64,000 nt of DNA from positions 1,612,001 through 1,676,000 of the forward strand of contig JAGI01000002.1 in the NCBI GenBank assembly GCA_000526575.1, written 5' to 3'. Below, piece after piece: positions 17,810 to 25,882 of the stretch; position 1 is the stretch's first letter, and each line of letters starts with the position of its first letter. A program made the position numbers and the translations under genes. The notes beneath the pieces were generated by a model that saw only the letters and a program-made list of their open reading frames with translations, did no database searches and was not told the origin of the DNA. Source of the DNA: Clostridium sp. 12(A). GTDB taxonomy: Bacteria; Bacillota; Clostridia; Lachnospirales; Lachnospiraceae.

Positions 17810-19039
17810 TCATAGATAAAATACTTCCACCCGCTGCTCTTTTTTTATTCCTTCCTGATTTTGTCCCATGATAAAATAGCCGTCTGCTCTTGTTAAAGTA
17901 CTGATAAGGCCGGATTTTCCGTGCACAGGCTCTGCATAATACTCCTCTTCCTTCTTTATAAGCCTTACCAGCTGACAGGTGGCCCTGCCCGGCGCTCCGG
18001 CCAGGTTGGTGGTCATTCGGGCAAAAAGGGAATGATCTTCTTTCTGATTGGTCATATGTTTATAAAGCCAAGCAACCATAAGCTCAAATACCAGTATGGC
18101 AGCCACCGGATGACCCGGCAGGCCAACGACCAAAGTACCAGTTGACGGGTCAAATCCAAAGATGGATGGCTTTCCCGGTTTTAACGCCAATCCATGAATG
18201 AGAGAATTTCCCCCTGTCACTTCATCAATGATCTGGCTGGTGGCATCTTTTTTCCCTTTGGAGCTACCACCAGATATCATGACCAGATCACTGGTCTTCA
18301 TGGATTGCAGCACCTTTTCTTTTAAAGGTTCCTTATCGTCTTTCAGTACCATAACATTTAACACCTTAAGACCGTATGCTTCTGCCTTGGCACTGAGGGC
18401 GTAGGAATTAATATCTCTGATTTCTCCAGGTAACGGCTGGAGCGATGGGTGTACCAGCTCGTCTCCGGTGGAGATAATGGTTATGGTCCAAGGCTCATAT
18501 ACTATCACCTCTAAAACTCCAAGACTAGCCATAACACCAATCTCCTGCGGACGGATTTTGGTTCCCTTTTTTATGACCACCTCACCATGACAGATATCCT
18601 CACCCTGGGAGACCACATTCTTACCATGAGCCACGGAATCATAGACTGCCAGGTGATCTTCATCGAACAACTCACAGTATTCCTCCATGACCACGGCATC
18701 GGCTCCCTCAGGAATCATGCCTCCAGTGGGCACATATCCACAGGTTCCGGCTTTTACAATGAAATCAGACGAGCCTCCCATGGATACCTCTCCAACCACC
18801 CTAAGCAGTACGGGAAGCCCCTCCGAGGCTCCCCCGGTATCTCCTGATATTACAGCATATCCATCAACCATGGAACGGCGATAAGCTGGAACTGGCTCTT
18901 CTGCCATAATATCCTGAGCCAGTATGCGATCCAGCGATTTTAAGAGATTAAGCCGTATGCTCTTAGGTTCCTTCCCTTCCATGGCATTAACCAGTTTTTC
19001 TCTCGCAGCTTCTAAGGTATGAACCTTTAATAACTCCAT
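17810..19039 (-). CDS. moeA: Molybdopterin molybdenumtransferase
   Basis: This 409-residue protein is a standard MoeA, with YRRSMVDGYAV, CGYVPTGGMIPEGADAVVM, ISTGDELV, ISGGSSKGKKD and VVGLPGHPVAAI. It inserts the metal oxyanion into the pterin dithiolene. Its start overlaps the end of the tungstate ATPase gene tupC by 13 nt, tying metal uptake to metal insertion. With the fused MoeA downstream it makes a pair; which of them handles tungsten cannot be told from the sequence. Confidence 0.95.
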   Translation of the reverse strand: MELLKVHTLEAAREKLVNAMEGKEPKSIRLNLLKSLDRILAQDIMAEEPVPAYRRSMVDGYAVISGDTGGASEGLPVLLRVVGEVSMGGSSDFIVKAGTCGYVPTGGMIPEGADAVVMEEYCELFDEDHLAVYDSVAHGKNVVSQGEDICHGEVVIKKGTKIRPQEIGVMASLGVLEVIVYEPWTITIISTGDELVHPSLQPLPGEIRDINSYALSAKAEAYGLKVLNVMVLKDDKEPLKEKVLQSMKTSDLVMISGGSSKGKKDATSQIIDEVTGGNSLIHGLALKPGKPSIFGFDPSTGTLVVGLPGHPVAAILVFELMVAWLYKHMTNQKEDHSLFARMTTNLAGAPGRATCQLVRLIKKEEEYYAEPVHGKSGLISTLTRADGYFIMGQNQEGIKKEQRVEVFYL

Positions 19040-19695
19040 TGCTTTTCATGCCTTTCCCTCATAAAATATCCCGTCTCCGTTGGAGTTCCCGAAAAGAGGA
19101 GCTTTCCGGCTTCCATCATATGAACTTCCTGGCATAGATTGTAGATATGAGTGGGCTGGTGACTTACAATCACCCAGGTGATAGGGTCTTCTGATTGAAT
19201 GTCTGTAATAATGCGTTCAAATGCTCGAATGCTATCTGGGTCCATGTTTGCCATGGTCTCATCAATAAAAACCAGTTTCGGTTTAAATATGAGAGCTCTG
19301 GCAAAGGAAAGCTTCTGGCGTTCTCCACTGGAAAGGCTGGGAGCAAACTGCTCCTCTTTTCCTGTAAGGCCGCACAGATCAAGCCATTTTTCAATCACTT
19401 CCTTTGCAGGAATCTGATTTCTTATTTTTAAAGGATAGATCAGATTATGATAAACCGTGTCATGAAGCATATAGGGTCTTTGGGTAGTAAAGGTAATGTC
19501 CTTACTCCTTAGGCTGCCAAGATCAATCGTTCCCTGATCCGGTCTCATCAGTCCGGTGATGAGCTTTATCAACGTGGATTTTCCACTTCCGTTACTGCCA
19601 ATCAGCCCATGTATCTTTTTTTCCTGAAATAACAGGCTCTTAATATCCAGTTGAAAGCTTTCTATTCTTTTTTCCAGTTCAATAATTTTCACCAT
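19027..19695 (-). CDS. tupC: Tungstate ABC transporter, ATP-binding subunit
   Basis: This 222-residue ATPase has a Walker A (GSNGSGKST), a signature (LSSGERQKLSFARAL), a Walker B (KLVFIDETMANMD, with T in place of the usual P) and an H-loop (WVIVSHQ). It overlaps both neighbours, tupB by 17 nt and moeA by 13 nt. With TupA and TupB it forms the importer that brings tungstate (or molybdate) into the cytoplasm. Confidence 0.9.
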   Translation of the reverse strand: MVKIIELEKRIESFQLDIKSLLFQEKKIHGLIGSNGSGKSTLIKLITGLMRPDQGTIDLGSLRSKDITFTTQRPYMLHDTVYHNLIYPLKIRNQIPAKEVIEKWLDLCGLTGKEEQFAPSLSSGERQKLSFARALIFKPKLVFIDETMANMDPDSIRAFERIITDIQSEDPITWVIVSHQPTHIYNLCQEVHMMEAGKLLFSGTPTETGYFMRERHEKQWSY

Positions 19696-20347
19696 TGTTT
19701 TCGTACCTTTTTAACGTATCCATTAGTGTCTGTATGCAAAATGAAAGAAGTAACAGAACCACTCCAAGGGTAATTGCCTCACTGTAATCCCCCTTGTTCC
19801 TCATCAAAGAAATCGCAGTGGTCATGGTTCTTGTTTTATACTGAATGTTGCCTCCCACGATCATAACGGCACCTACTTCACTAATGGACCGCCCAAAGCT
19901 GGCCGCCATTGTAAAATAAATATCGTGCTTCATTTCCTTTATCAGCAGAAAAAAGGTCTGGCCTCGGCTGGCATTCATGCTGGTAGCAAATGTACGGATT
20001 TCCGATGCCACATTCTTTGCTGCTGTACACACCATTCCGCTGACAATGGGAGTAATAATGAATAACTGAGCTATGACCATGGCAGGGAAAGAAAACAACA
20101 AGGAAAGCTCTCCAAAGGGTCCTCTGCGCATGAATAGCAGGTAGACAATCAGGCCGACCACCACTGGAGGAAATCCCATAAGCGTCCGGTTGATCCTTAA
20201 AATAATTCTCTTGCCGTAAAAGTCTCTGCTTTCTAATATAAGTCCCAGGGGAATCCCAATAAGAGCAGAAAGAAAAGTGGAAACAAGCCCCAGCCTCATA
20301 GTCAGCCATATGATATCCATGGTTTCCCGATTAAGAGTCACATTCAT
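19679..20347 (-). CDS. tupB: Tungstate ABC transporter, permease subunit
   Basis: This 222-residue permease has five or six membrane helices and a binding-protein-dependent transport signature (FGRSISEVGAVMIVGGN, the EAA loop contacting the ATPase). Its gene lies 8 nt after tupA and overlaps tupC. The TupB rather than ModB assignment rests on the TupA type of the binding protein next to it. Confidence 0.9.
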   Translation of the reverse strand: MNVTLNRETMDIIWLTMRLGLVSTFLSALIGIPLGLILESRDFYGKRIILRINRTLMGFPPVVVGLIVYLLFMRRGPFGELSLLFSFPAMVIAQLFIITPIVSGMVCTAAKNVASEIRTFATSMNASRGQTFFLLIKEMKHDIYFTMAASFGRSISEVGAVMIVGGNIQYKTRTMTTAISLMRNKGDYSEAITLGVVLLLLSFCIQTLMDTLKRYENNGENY

Positions 20348-20355
20348 CTGCTCCT

Positions 20356-21261
20356 TTACTCATTGGCCCCTGCATTGGGAGTAAATAAGGACTGTCCATA
20401 TTCATCCATTCCATAGCTTCCAATGAGCTTTTGGGTATCATCCGACAGAATCCAGTCTACAAAATCCTTTGCTCCCTCCTCATTAATCTTGGAATTCTGC
20501 TTGGGATTTACCGCAATGACTCCATAATAATTAAGAAGCTGGGTATCCTTTTCGCAGATGATATCCATAGAAGTTTTCTCTTTGGTAGTCAGCCAGGTGG
20601 CACGGTCAGATAAGGTATAGGCACCTTTTTCATCTGCCATGAGAAGCGTCGCTCCCATTCCCTGACCAGAGCTTAGATAATTGGGATTCTGATCGGGTGT
20701 AAGATTTAAGGATTTCCAAATAGAAAGCTCTTTTGTATTGGTACCCGAATCATCTCCTCTGGAAACAAAGGGATACTGATTGTCGTAAATGGCCTGGAAC
20801 GTTGTCTTAACGTCTTCATTAGGCTCTATCTTTCCAGTTGGTCCTACCACCACAAAATCGTTATACATGACATCGTATCGTTTTATACCATACCCAGCTT
20901 TGATAAACTCCTCTTCTTTGGCCTTGGCATGAACAAGAAGAACATCTGCCTCACCGCTTTCTCCCATTTTTAATGCTTCCCCGGTGCCAACCGCTACGGT
21001 ATCCACTTCCCAGCCTGTCTTTTTTGTAAAATCAGGAAGAATCACCTCTAAAAGCCCGGAGTCCTGGGTACTTGTGGTCGTGGATAGGATAATTTTACCT
21101 TTTATAGGAACCGCTTCATTACTCTTACCTGCTGCAGTGGTTGTTACAGGCTGGGTCTGCGCCGTTGTTTCTGAGGTTTTGACAGTGTTGCATCCCATTA
21201 ATAAGATACATGCCATAAGACTTAATAATATCATTCGTACATATTTCATCGTTTGTTCCAT
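20356..21261 (-). CDS. tupA: Tungstate-binding lipoprotein
   Basis: This 301-residue protein has a lipoprotein signal (LMACILLMGC, Cys24 as the lipid anchor) and a Thr/Ser-rich linker, then the TupA-family core: IILSTTTSTQDSGLL, VGTGEALKMGESGEADVL, YNDFVVVGP and SRGDDSGTNTKE. The TTTS and RGDDSGT motifs mark the tungstate-selective TupA family and separate it from ModA. It captures the oxyanion outside the membrane for TupBC. The gene follows moaA by 44 nt. Confidence 0.93.
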   Translation of the reverse strand: MEQTMKYVRMILLSLMACILLMGCNTVKTSETTAQTQPVTTTAAGKSNEAVPIKGKIILSTTTSTQDSGLLEVILPDFTKKTGWEVDTVAVGTGEALKMGESGEADVLLVHAKAKEEEFIKAGYGIKRYDVMYNDFVVVGPTGKIEPNEDVKTTFQAIYDNQYPFVSRGDDSGTNTKELSIWKSLNLTPDQNPNYLSSGQGMGATLLMADEKGAYTLSDRATWLTTKEKTSMDIICEKDTQLLNYYGVIAVNPKQNSKINEEGAKDFVDWILSDDTQKLIGSYGMDEYGQSLFTPNAGANE

Positions 21262-21305
21262 CCTATCCTTTTATAATTATTAATTGCTTTGAGTCTTCCT
21301 TTTCC

Positions 21306-22286
21306 TTATCCGCCGATCTGGGACATATACTCCTGCTCATAGTACTCCGGGTACTGGAGAGTATGAAAGCTGTGTCCAGCCGGCTTTCCATAAACACCAA
21401 GTGCAATGGCCCGTTCTAAGGTAACATCACTGGTTTCCCGCCTTAATATGGATTTTAAATCCCAGCCTTTTTCATATTGAAGGCAGGTCTTTAAATACCC
21501 GTCCGCGGTCAGTCGAATCCGGTTGCATTCGTTACAGAATTTATGAGACATGGCACTGATAAACCCGATGGAACCAACAAATCCTGGTAAGGAATAGTAA
21601 TTGGCTGGGCCGCCTTCTTTGGCAGAAGAAATGGGAGTCATCTCTCCGTAGGTGTGAGTGATCAGGGCGCGAAGCTCCTCTTCTTTACAGAAGGTATAAT
21701 TCCTACCTAATCCTATGGGCATCATCTCGATAAACCTTACACTTAACCGATTTCTTCTGGCAAGTCCCGCAAGGCCTTTTATATCTTCTTCTAATGTATC
21801 AGCCATGGGAACACAGTTGATCTTAACCTGTAATTCGTTGTACTTAACCGCTTCTTCTATGGCAGAGTACACCTGATGAAAGCAATCTCTTCTAGTAATT
21901 TCCTTGTATCGGTCTGAGGTTAAGGTGTCAAAACTGATATTTACCCCGTCTAATCCTGCTTCAATAAGGCCGGGAAGGTGCTCCATTAATAGTGCTCCAT
22001 TGGTAGTCAGGGTAACACGGCTGATTCCTTCCAACCGTTTCATCTCTCCCACCAGGGAAATGATATCCTTTCTGACGAGTGGTTCCCCGCCTGTAATCTT
22101 CACATGCTTAATTCCCAATCGGGCAAAGCAGCGGCATAGCCTGATGATTTCTTCAAAAGTCAATATCTCGCTCTTTGGAAGAAAGACAGCACCGTCTTTT
22201 GGCATACAGTATACGCAGGCGAGGTTACACCTGTCTGTGACTGATATTCTTATGTAATTGATGTCTCTTTTGAATTGATCTATCAT
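21306..22286 (-). CDS. moaA: GTP 3',8-cyclase
   Basis: This 326-residue radical SAM enzyme has the N-terminal cluster motif CNLACVYCMPK, the KITGGEPLVRKD motif, and a C-terminal cluster motif CNECNRIRLTADGYLKTCL that binds the second 4Fe-4S cluster and GTP. It starts pterin cofactor synthesis by converting GTP to 3',8-cyclo-7,8-dihydro-GTP. It lies 11 nt downstream of the acyltransferase gene, so the cofactor block and the acyl-assembly genes are most likely in one transcript. Confidence 0.96.
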   Translation of the reverse strand: MIDQFKRDINYIRISVTDRCNLACVYCMPKDGAVFLPKSEILTFEEIIRLCRCFARLGIKHVKITGGEPLVRKDIISLVGEMKRLEGISRVTLTTNGALLMEHLPGLIEAGLDGVNISFDTLTSDRYKEITRRDCFHQVYSAIEEAVKYNELQVKINCVPMADTLEEDIKGLAGLARRNRLSVRFIEMMPIGLGRNYTFCKEEELRALITHTYGEMTPISSAKEGGPANYYSLPGFVGSIGFISAMSHKFCNECNRIRLTADGYLKTCLQYEKGWDLKSILRRETSDVTLERAIALGVYGKPAGHSFHTLQYPEYYEQEYMSQIGG

Positions 22287-22297
22287 TTCTTATCCTT

Positions 22298-23251
22298 TTA
22301 AGCTTGCACCGATACTAAAACAGTGGCATAACTGGCAATGTCTTTACTTACCGTATCAAAGGTATCAAACCGGCAGGTATCTTCCATGGATCTTGATATT
22401 TTCGTCAACCCCTTTCCCAGTCCCACCTCAATAAAACGTTTGGTACCTGACTGAGAGAGAAGGGTAATTGATTTACCCCATTTCATGGTGCTGTACATGT
22501 TCCGTATCAATTCCTCCGATAGATCTTTCGCTGTCCATCGAATGCTCTGATCAATACTGGATACCACGGGAATGGCAGAATCAACCATTTTGATTTTTTC
22601 TACACTGACGGATAAATCTCTCTCCTTTGTATGGTAAAGAGGAGTATGGAATGCAAATTTAGAATCAATGGCATAGATATTAAGAGCACCTCTTTCTGCT
22701 GCCATCTCACAAACAGACCGGATCGCACTTTCATATCCTGAGATTCCAAAACAATAGGGATTATTTTCGCAGGCTATAAATACCCTATCCTCACAATGGC
22801 TATCCTTTATGATCTTAAAAAGTGCCTCCTTCTCAAACCCGATGATGGTAGCCATACCTTCTTTTTTACTTTCCTTTTGATTGATTTCATATAGCAAAAA
22901 GGCCCCATCTTCAAATGAAATGGCATGACTGCAGGCCAGTGCTGTTATGAGCCCCATACTGTATCCGATGAGATAGTCCGGCACCACGCCCTGAGAGGCA
23001 TACCACTGGTAGATCACATAGTCACAGGTGTAGATGGATAGCCAGTTATAAAAATTGTTTTCGGTATCCAGAGGATTACCATCTAAGTAGGAATCAATAT
23101 CAAGCTCATATCTGTCTTTTAATAAGGCGGAAAGCTGACGGATTTTTTCTCTTTCCTTACCTGGAATCTTATGAATTGCCTTTCGATAATCCGTACCGAT
23201 TCCTGCAAACATCATTGCCATACTGGTTTTCTTTAAAAGGTTACGTTCCAT
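22298..23251 (-). CDS. FabD-like acyltransferase lacking the malonyl-binding arginine
   Basis: This 317-residue protein has the malonyl-CoA:ACP transacylase fold: the nucleophile Ser in GYSMGLITAL and the catalytic His in FAFHTPLYH, plus GLGKGLTKIS near the C-terminus. At the place where FabD has EMRGK, with Arg holding the malonyl carboxylate, this protein reads EINQK. It may therefore load another acyl group or act as an editing hydrolase. The N-terminal GQG motif is GIGTD. A small membrane-protein gene overlaps its start by 11 nt, and moaA follows. Confidence 0.8.
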   Translation of the reverse strand: MERNLLKKTSMAMMFAGIGTDYRKAIHKIPGKEREKIRQLSALLKDRYELDIDSYLDGNPLDTENNFYNWLSIYTCDYVIYQWYASQGVVPDYLIGYSMGLITALACSHAISFEDGAFLLYEINQKESKKEGMATIIGFEKEALFKIIKDSHCEDRVFIACENNPYCFGISGYESAIRSVCEMAAERGALNIYAIDSKFAFHTPLYHTKERDLSVSVEKIKMVDSAIPVVSSIDQSIRWTAKDLSEELIRNMYSTMKWGKSITLLSQSGTKRFIEVGLGKGLTKISRSMEDTCRFDTFDTVSKDIASYATVLVSVQA

Positions 23252-23399
23252 AAGTGTCTCCTATATCTTTATGATTCCGTTTGGTCTTAAAATAGATCTT
23301 ATTGGTCCGCTTGTCCCATAGAAACCAGCTGACGGAAGATAAAATAATAGCTGTGATACACATTGATAACAGTTTGATTCCTTTTAACAACACTTCCAC
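23241..23399 (-). CDS. Small single-span membrane protein, 52 aa
   Basis: This ORF starts at GTG 23399, with GGAGAGGAG just upstream, and overlaps the acyltransferase start by 11 nt. The product has one hydrophobic segment (LLSMCITAIILSSVSWFLW) followed by a basic tail (DKRTNKIYFKTKRNHKD), predicting a single helix with the C-terminus inside. I do not recognise a family. It fills the gap between the PIG-L gene and the acyltransferase gene and keeps the run tightly packed. It may be a small membrane anchor for an enzyme of the pathway, but that is a guess. Confidence 0.5.
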   Translation of the reverse strand: MEVLLKGIKLLSMCITAIILSSVSWFLWDKRTNKIYFKTKRNHKDIGDTYGT

Positions 23400-23426
23400 A
23401 CTCCTCTCCAATTAAAAGTGGTTCCT

Positions 23427-24059
23427 CTATCCTATTTCCCGGTATAAATAAAATGCTTCCGCATAGGCCGTATTGACTTCCGCTCCCCGATATCCTGCCA
23501 CCAGTCTGCTGGTATCCAGGGTTCTTGTCTGGGCATTGTTTTCTGTGGAATAAACAGAAAGAGCCTCCAGCTTATCCTCTATCTCGTGACTGATATCTAC
23601 ATAGTAATTGGGATTAAACTTTTGGGTGGAAGCAAATATTTCATAAAACAATACTTTCTTTAAAAAGGGAGTTTTTGACGGACGGCACCAGACCATGGCT
23701 GCCTGAGAAACAATACGGTGGTCTGAATTCATATCAGCATCATAATGACAGTACAGAACTTCCGGCTTTATTTCATAGATAATGCGCTCCAGAGATGTTA
23801 CGATATCAAGCTGCGGAATGGTATCTAACATGATGAGGGGATGGTCTGCGAAAAATATCGCCTGTATTCCCAGCACATCTGCAGCTTTTTTTGCATGAGC
23901 TTTTCTTGTGTTCATAATCGCCTCATCAAAGCGCTTGGAATCTTTAGAACTGATAAATACCACATAGACCTGGTCTCCTGCTTTTGTATGCTTTTTAATG
24001 GTTCCTCCGCATCCTAACACTTCATCATCAATATGGGATGCTATGACCAGTACTTTCAT
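23427..24059 (-). CDS. PIG-L family N-deacetylase
   Basis: This 210-residue protein has the zinc motif SHIDDEVLGCGGT near the N-terminus and a DADMNSDHR motif carrying the third metal ligand. PIG-L/LmbE enzymes remove N-acetyl groups from GlcNAc-type sugars or related conjugates. The gene overlaps the upstream epimerase gene by 4 nt and lies in the run with rmlA, rmlB and a glycosyltransferase, so the likely substrate is an amino-sugar nucleotide or the sugar on the final product. Confidence 0.9.
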   Translation of the reverse strand: MKVLVIASHIDDEVLGCGGTIKKHTKAGDQVYVVFISSKDSKRFDEAIMNTRKAHAKKAADVLGIQAIFFADHPLIMLDTIPQLDIVTSLERIIYEIKPEVLYCHYDADMNSDHRIVSQAAMVWCRPSKTPFLKKVLFYEIFASTQKFNPNYYVDISHEIEDKLEALSVYSTENNAQTRTLDTSRLVAGYRGAEVNTAYAEAFYLYREIG

Positions 24060-24925
24060 CCTTTCGTTCCTCTCTTTCGTGATTCATAATAATTTTCCAG
24101 TATTTGATTCATGGACTTTGATGCCTGAAAATTTATCTTAAGCCCAGCCTTTCCTGCACAAATGACGGAAGGCGCTTCCTCCTTATCTACCTTTAAGATC
24201 AGCGAAGATTTGGAGCCGCACAGAGTAAGAATTTTAGTAACCAGCTGAAGCATGGTCATAGAATCCTCTGGGGCCAGGTTATAAATCCCACTGCCGGAAC
24301 ATTCAAGGCATTGAATAATGGCTTTCGTAAAATCATCTACATCAAGTAACTGAATGGTTTTAGAAGGAGCTACAGAAAGCTCCAAAACCTCGTGATTCAA
24401 CGCCCGCTCAAAAAACAGAGGAACTGCCGCAATATTCCTTTGTCCGGCTCCGGATATGTTGACAGGACGAAGAATGATCAGCTTCTTATGGGGAATCAGC
24501 TTCTGGCAGAGAAGCTCTGCTTCATATTTTGTCTTAGCGTAATTTCCCATAGGCGCTATGGGCGATTCCTCTGTGACAACTTCATCATCCCTTGCATAAA
24601 CCGCAGCAGTGGAAATATAAATAAACTTAGAAAATCCGCAGGACTCAATGAGATTTCTTGTTCCTTCCACATTGATCTGATGGAAGATCTGACTGTCAAT
24701 ATCTGCACCAATGGTAGTACGGTTTAGTGCCGCCAGATGAATGATTGCATCAAACTCCTGATTCAACTGAAATTTCTTTGTAATATCAACCGAGTAGTAT
24801 TCGTCCAGGTCATAAGGAGAAGACGGTTCCATTCCCAGTCCATAGATTTTATGATCCAGTATCTTGAGTCTGGAAAAAAGATACCCACCCACAAATCCAT
24901 TGACGCCTGTGATCAGCACTTTCAT
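24056..24925 (-). CDS. NAD-dependent sugar epimerase/dehydratase
   Basis: This 289-residue extended SDR has the Rossmann motif GVNGFVGG, an active-site Ser/Thr region YISTAAVYA, and the YxxxK pair in YAKTKYEAE. It should act on a nucleotide sugar, for example as a 4-ketoreductase or epimerase after the RmlB-like dehydratase two genes upstream. The ATG at 24925 follows GGGGAGG and overlaps the PPTase stop as ATGA; the frame is open further upstream without a ribosome site. The exact reaction cannot be told from motifs. Confidence 0.88.
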   Translation of the reverse strand: MKVLITGVNGFVGGYLFSRLKILDHKIYGLGMEPSSPYDLDEYYSVDITKKFQLNQEFDAIIHLAALNRTTIGADIDSQIFHQINVEGTRNLIESCGFSKFIYISTAAVYARDDEVVTEESPIAPMGNYAKTKYEAELLCQKLIPHKKLIILRPVNISGAGQRNIAAVPLFFERALNHEVLELSVAPSKTIQLLDVDDFTKAIIQCLECSGSGIYNLAPEDSMTMLQLVTKILTLCGSKSSLILKVDKEEAPSVICAGKAGLKINFQASKSMNQILENYYESRKRGTKG

Positions 24926-25620
24926 ATAATTTCCTCCCCATATGCAATTGCAATCAGATAATCTTCTCTTTTGATCCATTGAATCTTTAACACTCTACCG
25001 TAACATTCAAAGGACTGTATGGCGTCTGAAGAAACCTCTTCTACCGGAAGTGATATCTCACCTAAATCAGCGGTAAGACCAAATGAGAGAGCCTTTGTGA
25101 TCGCTTCTTTCATGACCCAGGTTCTGCAAAACATCTCATACTTTTCTCCTGGCAAAAGTCTCTCATAAGAGGCAAACTCTTTCCCGGAATAAATCCCCTC
25201 CAGATTCTTATACTTTCTTTTTTGTAAGGAATGGGCTGTTTCTATATCTATGCCTATCTCCCGGTTCTTATCAGCAATCAGGACAAGATAATTTTCGCTG
25301 TGGGATAGATTGAATGTCAAATCAGTGACAGGCTCTAAAACATAGGGCTTTCCGTAGGAATTTCTGCAAAACCGGAGCGTATCAGGGGAACAGCTTAAAA
25401 AACTGCTTATTATCATTCTGGTCAGGGAACGCCGGAGCATTGCCCTGTTTCTTGACCTTGGAATCGTAATTTGATCTAACTGTTCTTTCTCTTCTTTTAA
25501 TAAATAAGCTTCAAAAGGGATTTCACTTACTTTTCTGCACCTGTCTAAGTCTGCCAGATACACATGTTCCTTTATCAGAACCACCGCACCACGTTCCACC
25601 AGAGTAAAAAGTCCATACAT
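24922..25620 (-). CDS. Sfp-type 4'-phosphopantetheinyl transferase
   Basis: This 232-residue protein has the PPTase motifs of the Sfp group: FNLSHSENYLVL, IGIDIE with the metal-binding Asp and Glu, and FCRTWVMKEAITKALSFGL. It transfers phosphopantetheine from CoA to the Ser of carrier proteins, here most likely the two ACPs of this run (DSL and DSM sites). A second PPTase lies in the polyketide-type locus at 60004, so each locus seems to carry its own activator. Confidence 0.92.
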   Translation of the reverse strand: MYGLFTLVERGAVVLIKEHVYLADLDRCRKVSEIPFEAYLLKEEKEQLDQITIPRSRNRAMLRRSLTRMIISSFLSCSPDTLRFCRNSYGKPYVLEPVTDLTFNLSHSENYLVLIADKNREIGIDIETAHSLQKRKYKNLEGIYSGKEFASYERLLPGEKYEMFCRTWVMKEAITKALSFGLTADLGEISLPVEEVSSDAIQSFECYGRVLKIQWIKREDYLIAIAYGEEII

Positions 25621-25625
25621 ACCGG

Positions 25626-25868
25626 CTAAAACCGCTTTATCAGTTCTGAAATAGCCTCTTCCTTACGGGTATCCGCCTTATTGGGATCAAAGTGATTCTT
25701 ATTTGCTATCTCAATTAAAATCATTTTTATAATAAAGCTCTGAGAGGAGATATCCCCGGTCTCTGATATCTTATAGATATCAAGGGGTTCTATTGCGTGA
25801 GACTTAATCCTTAAAACCGTTTCCTCTATGGTATTATTTCTTGAAGCATACAGTATCAGATTTCTCAT
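25626..25868 (-). CDS. Small protein, possibly a divergent carrier-like protein
   Basis: This 80-residue protein starts at ATG 25868, preceded by CAGGAGG; the frame extends eight codons further but without a ribosome site. The segment GDISSQSFIIKMILIEIANK resembles helix II of an acyl carrier protein, with QSF where the DSL phosphopantetheine site would be. Size and position next to a PPTase fit a carrier-like fold, but the match is weak and the flanking acidic residues are missing. I do not recognise a family with confidence. Confidence 0.7.
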   Translation of the reverse strand: MRNLILYASRNNTIEETVLRIKSHAIEPLDIYKISETGDISSQSFIIKMILIEIANKNHFDPNKADTRKEEAISELIKRF

Positions 25869-25882
25869 GCTGCCTCCTGCTC

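Noticed and set aside
21262..21305. Mo/W-cofactor riboswitch upstream of tupA
   Set aside because: The gap between moaA and tupA is 44 nt, too short for the moco RNA; no such structure was seen elsewhere in the block.
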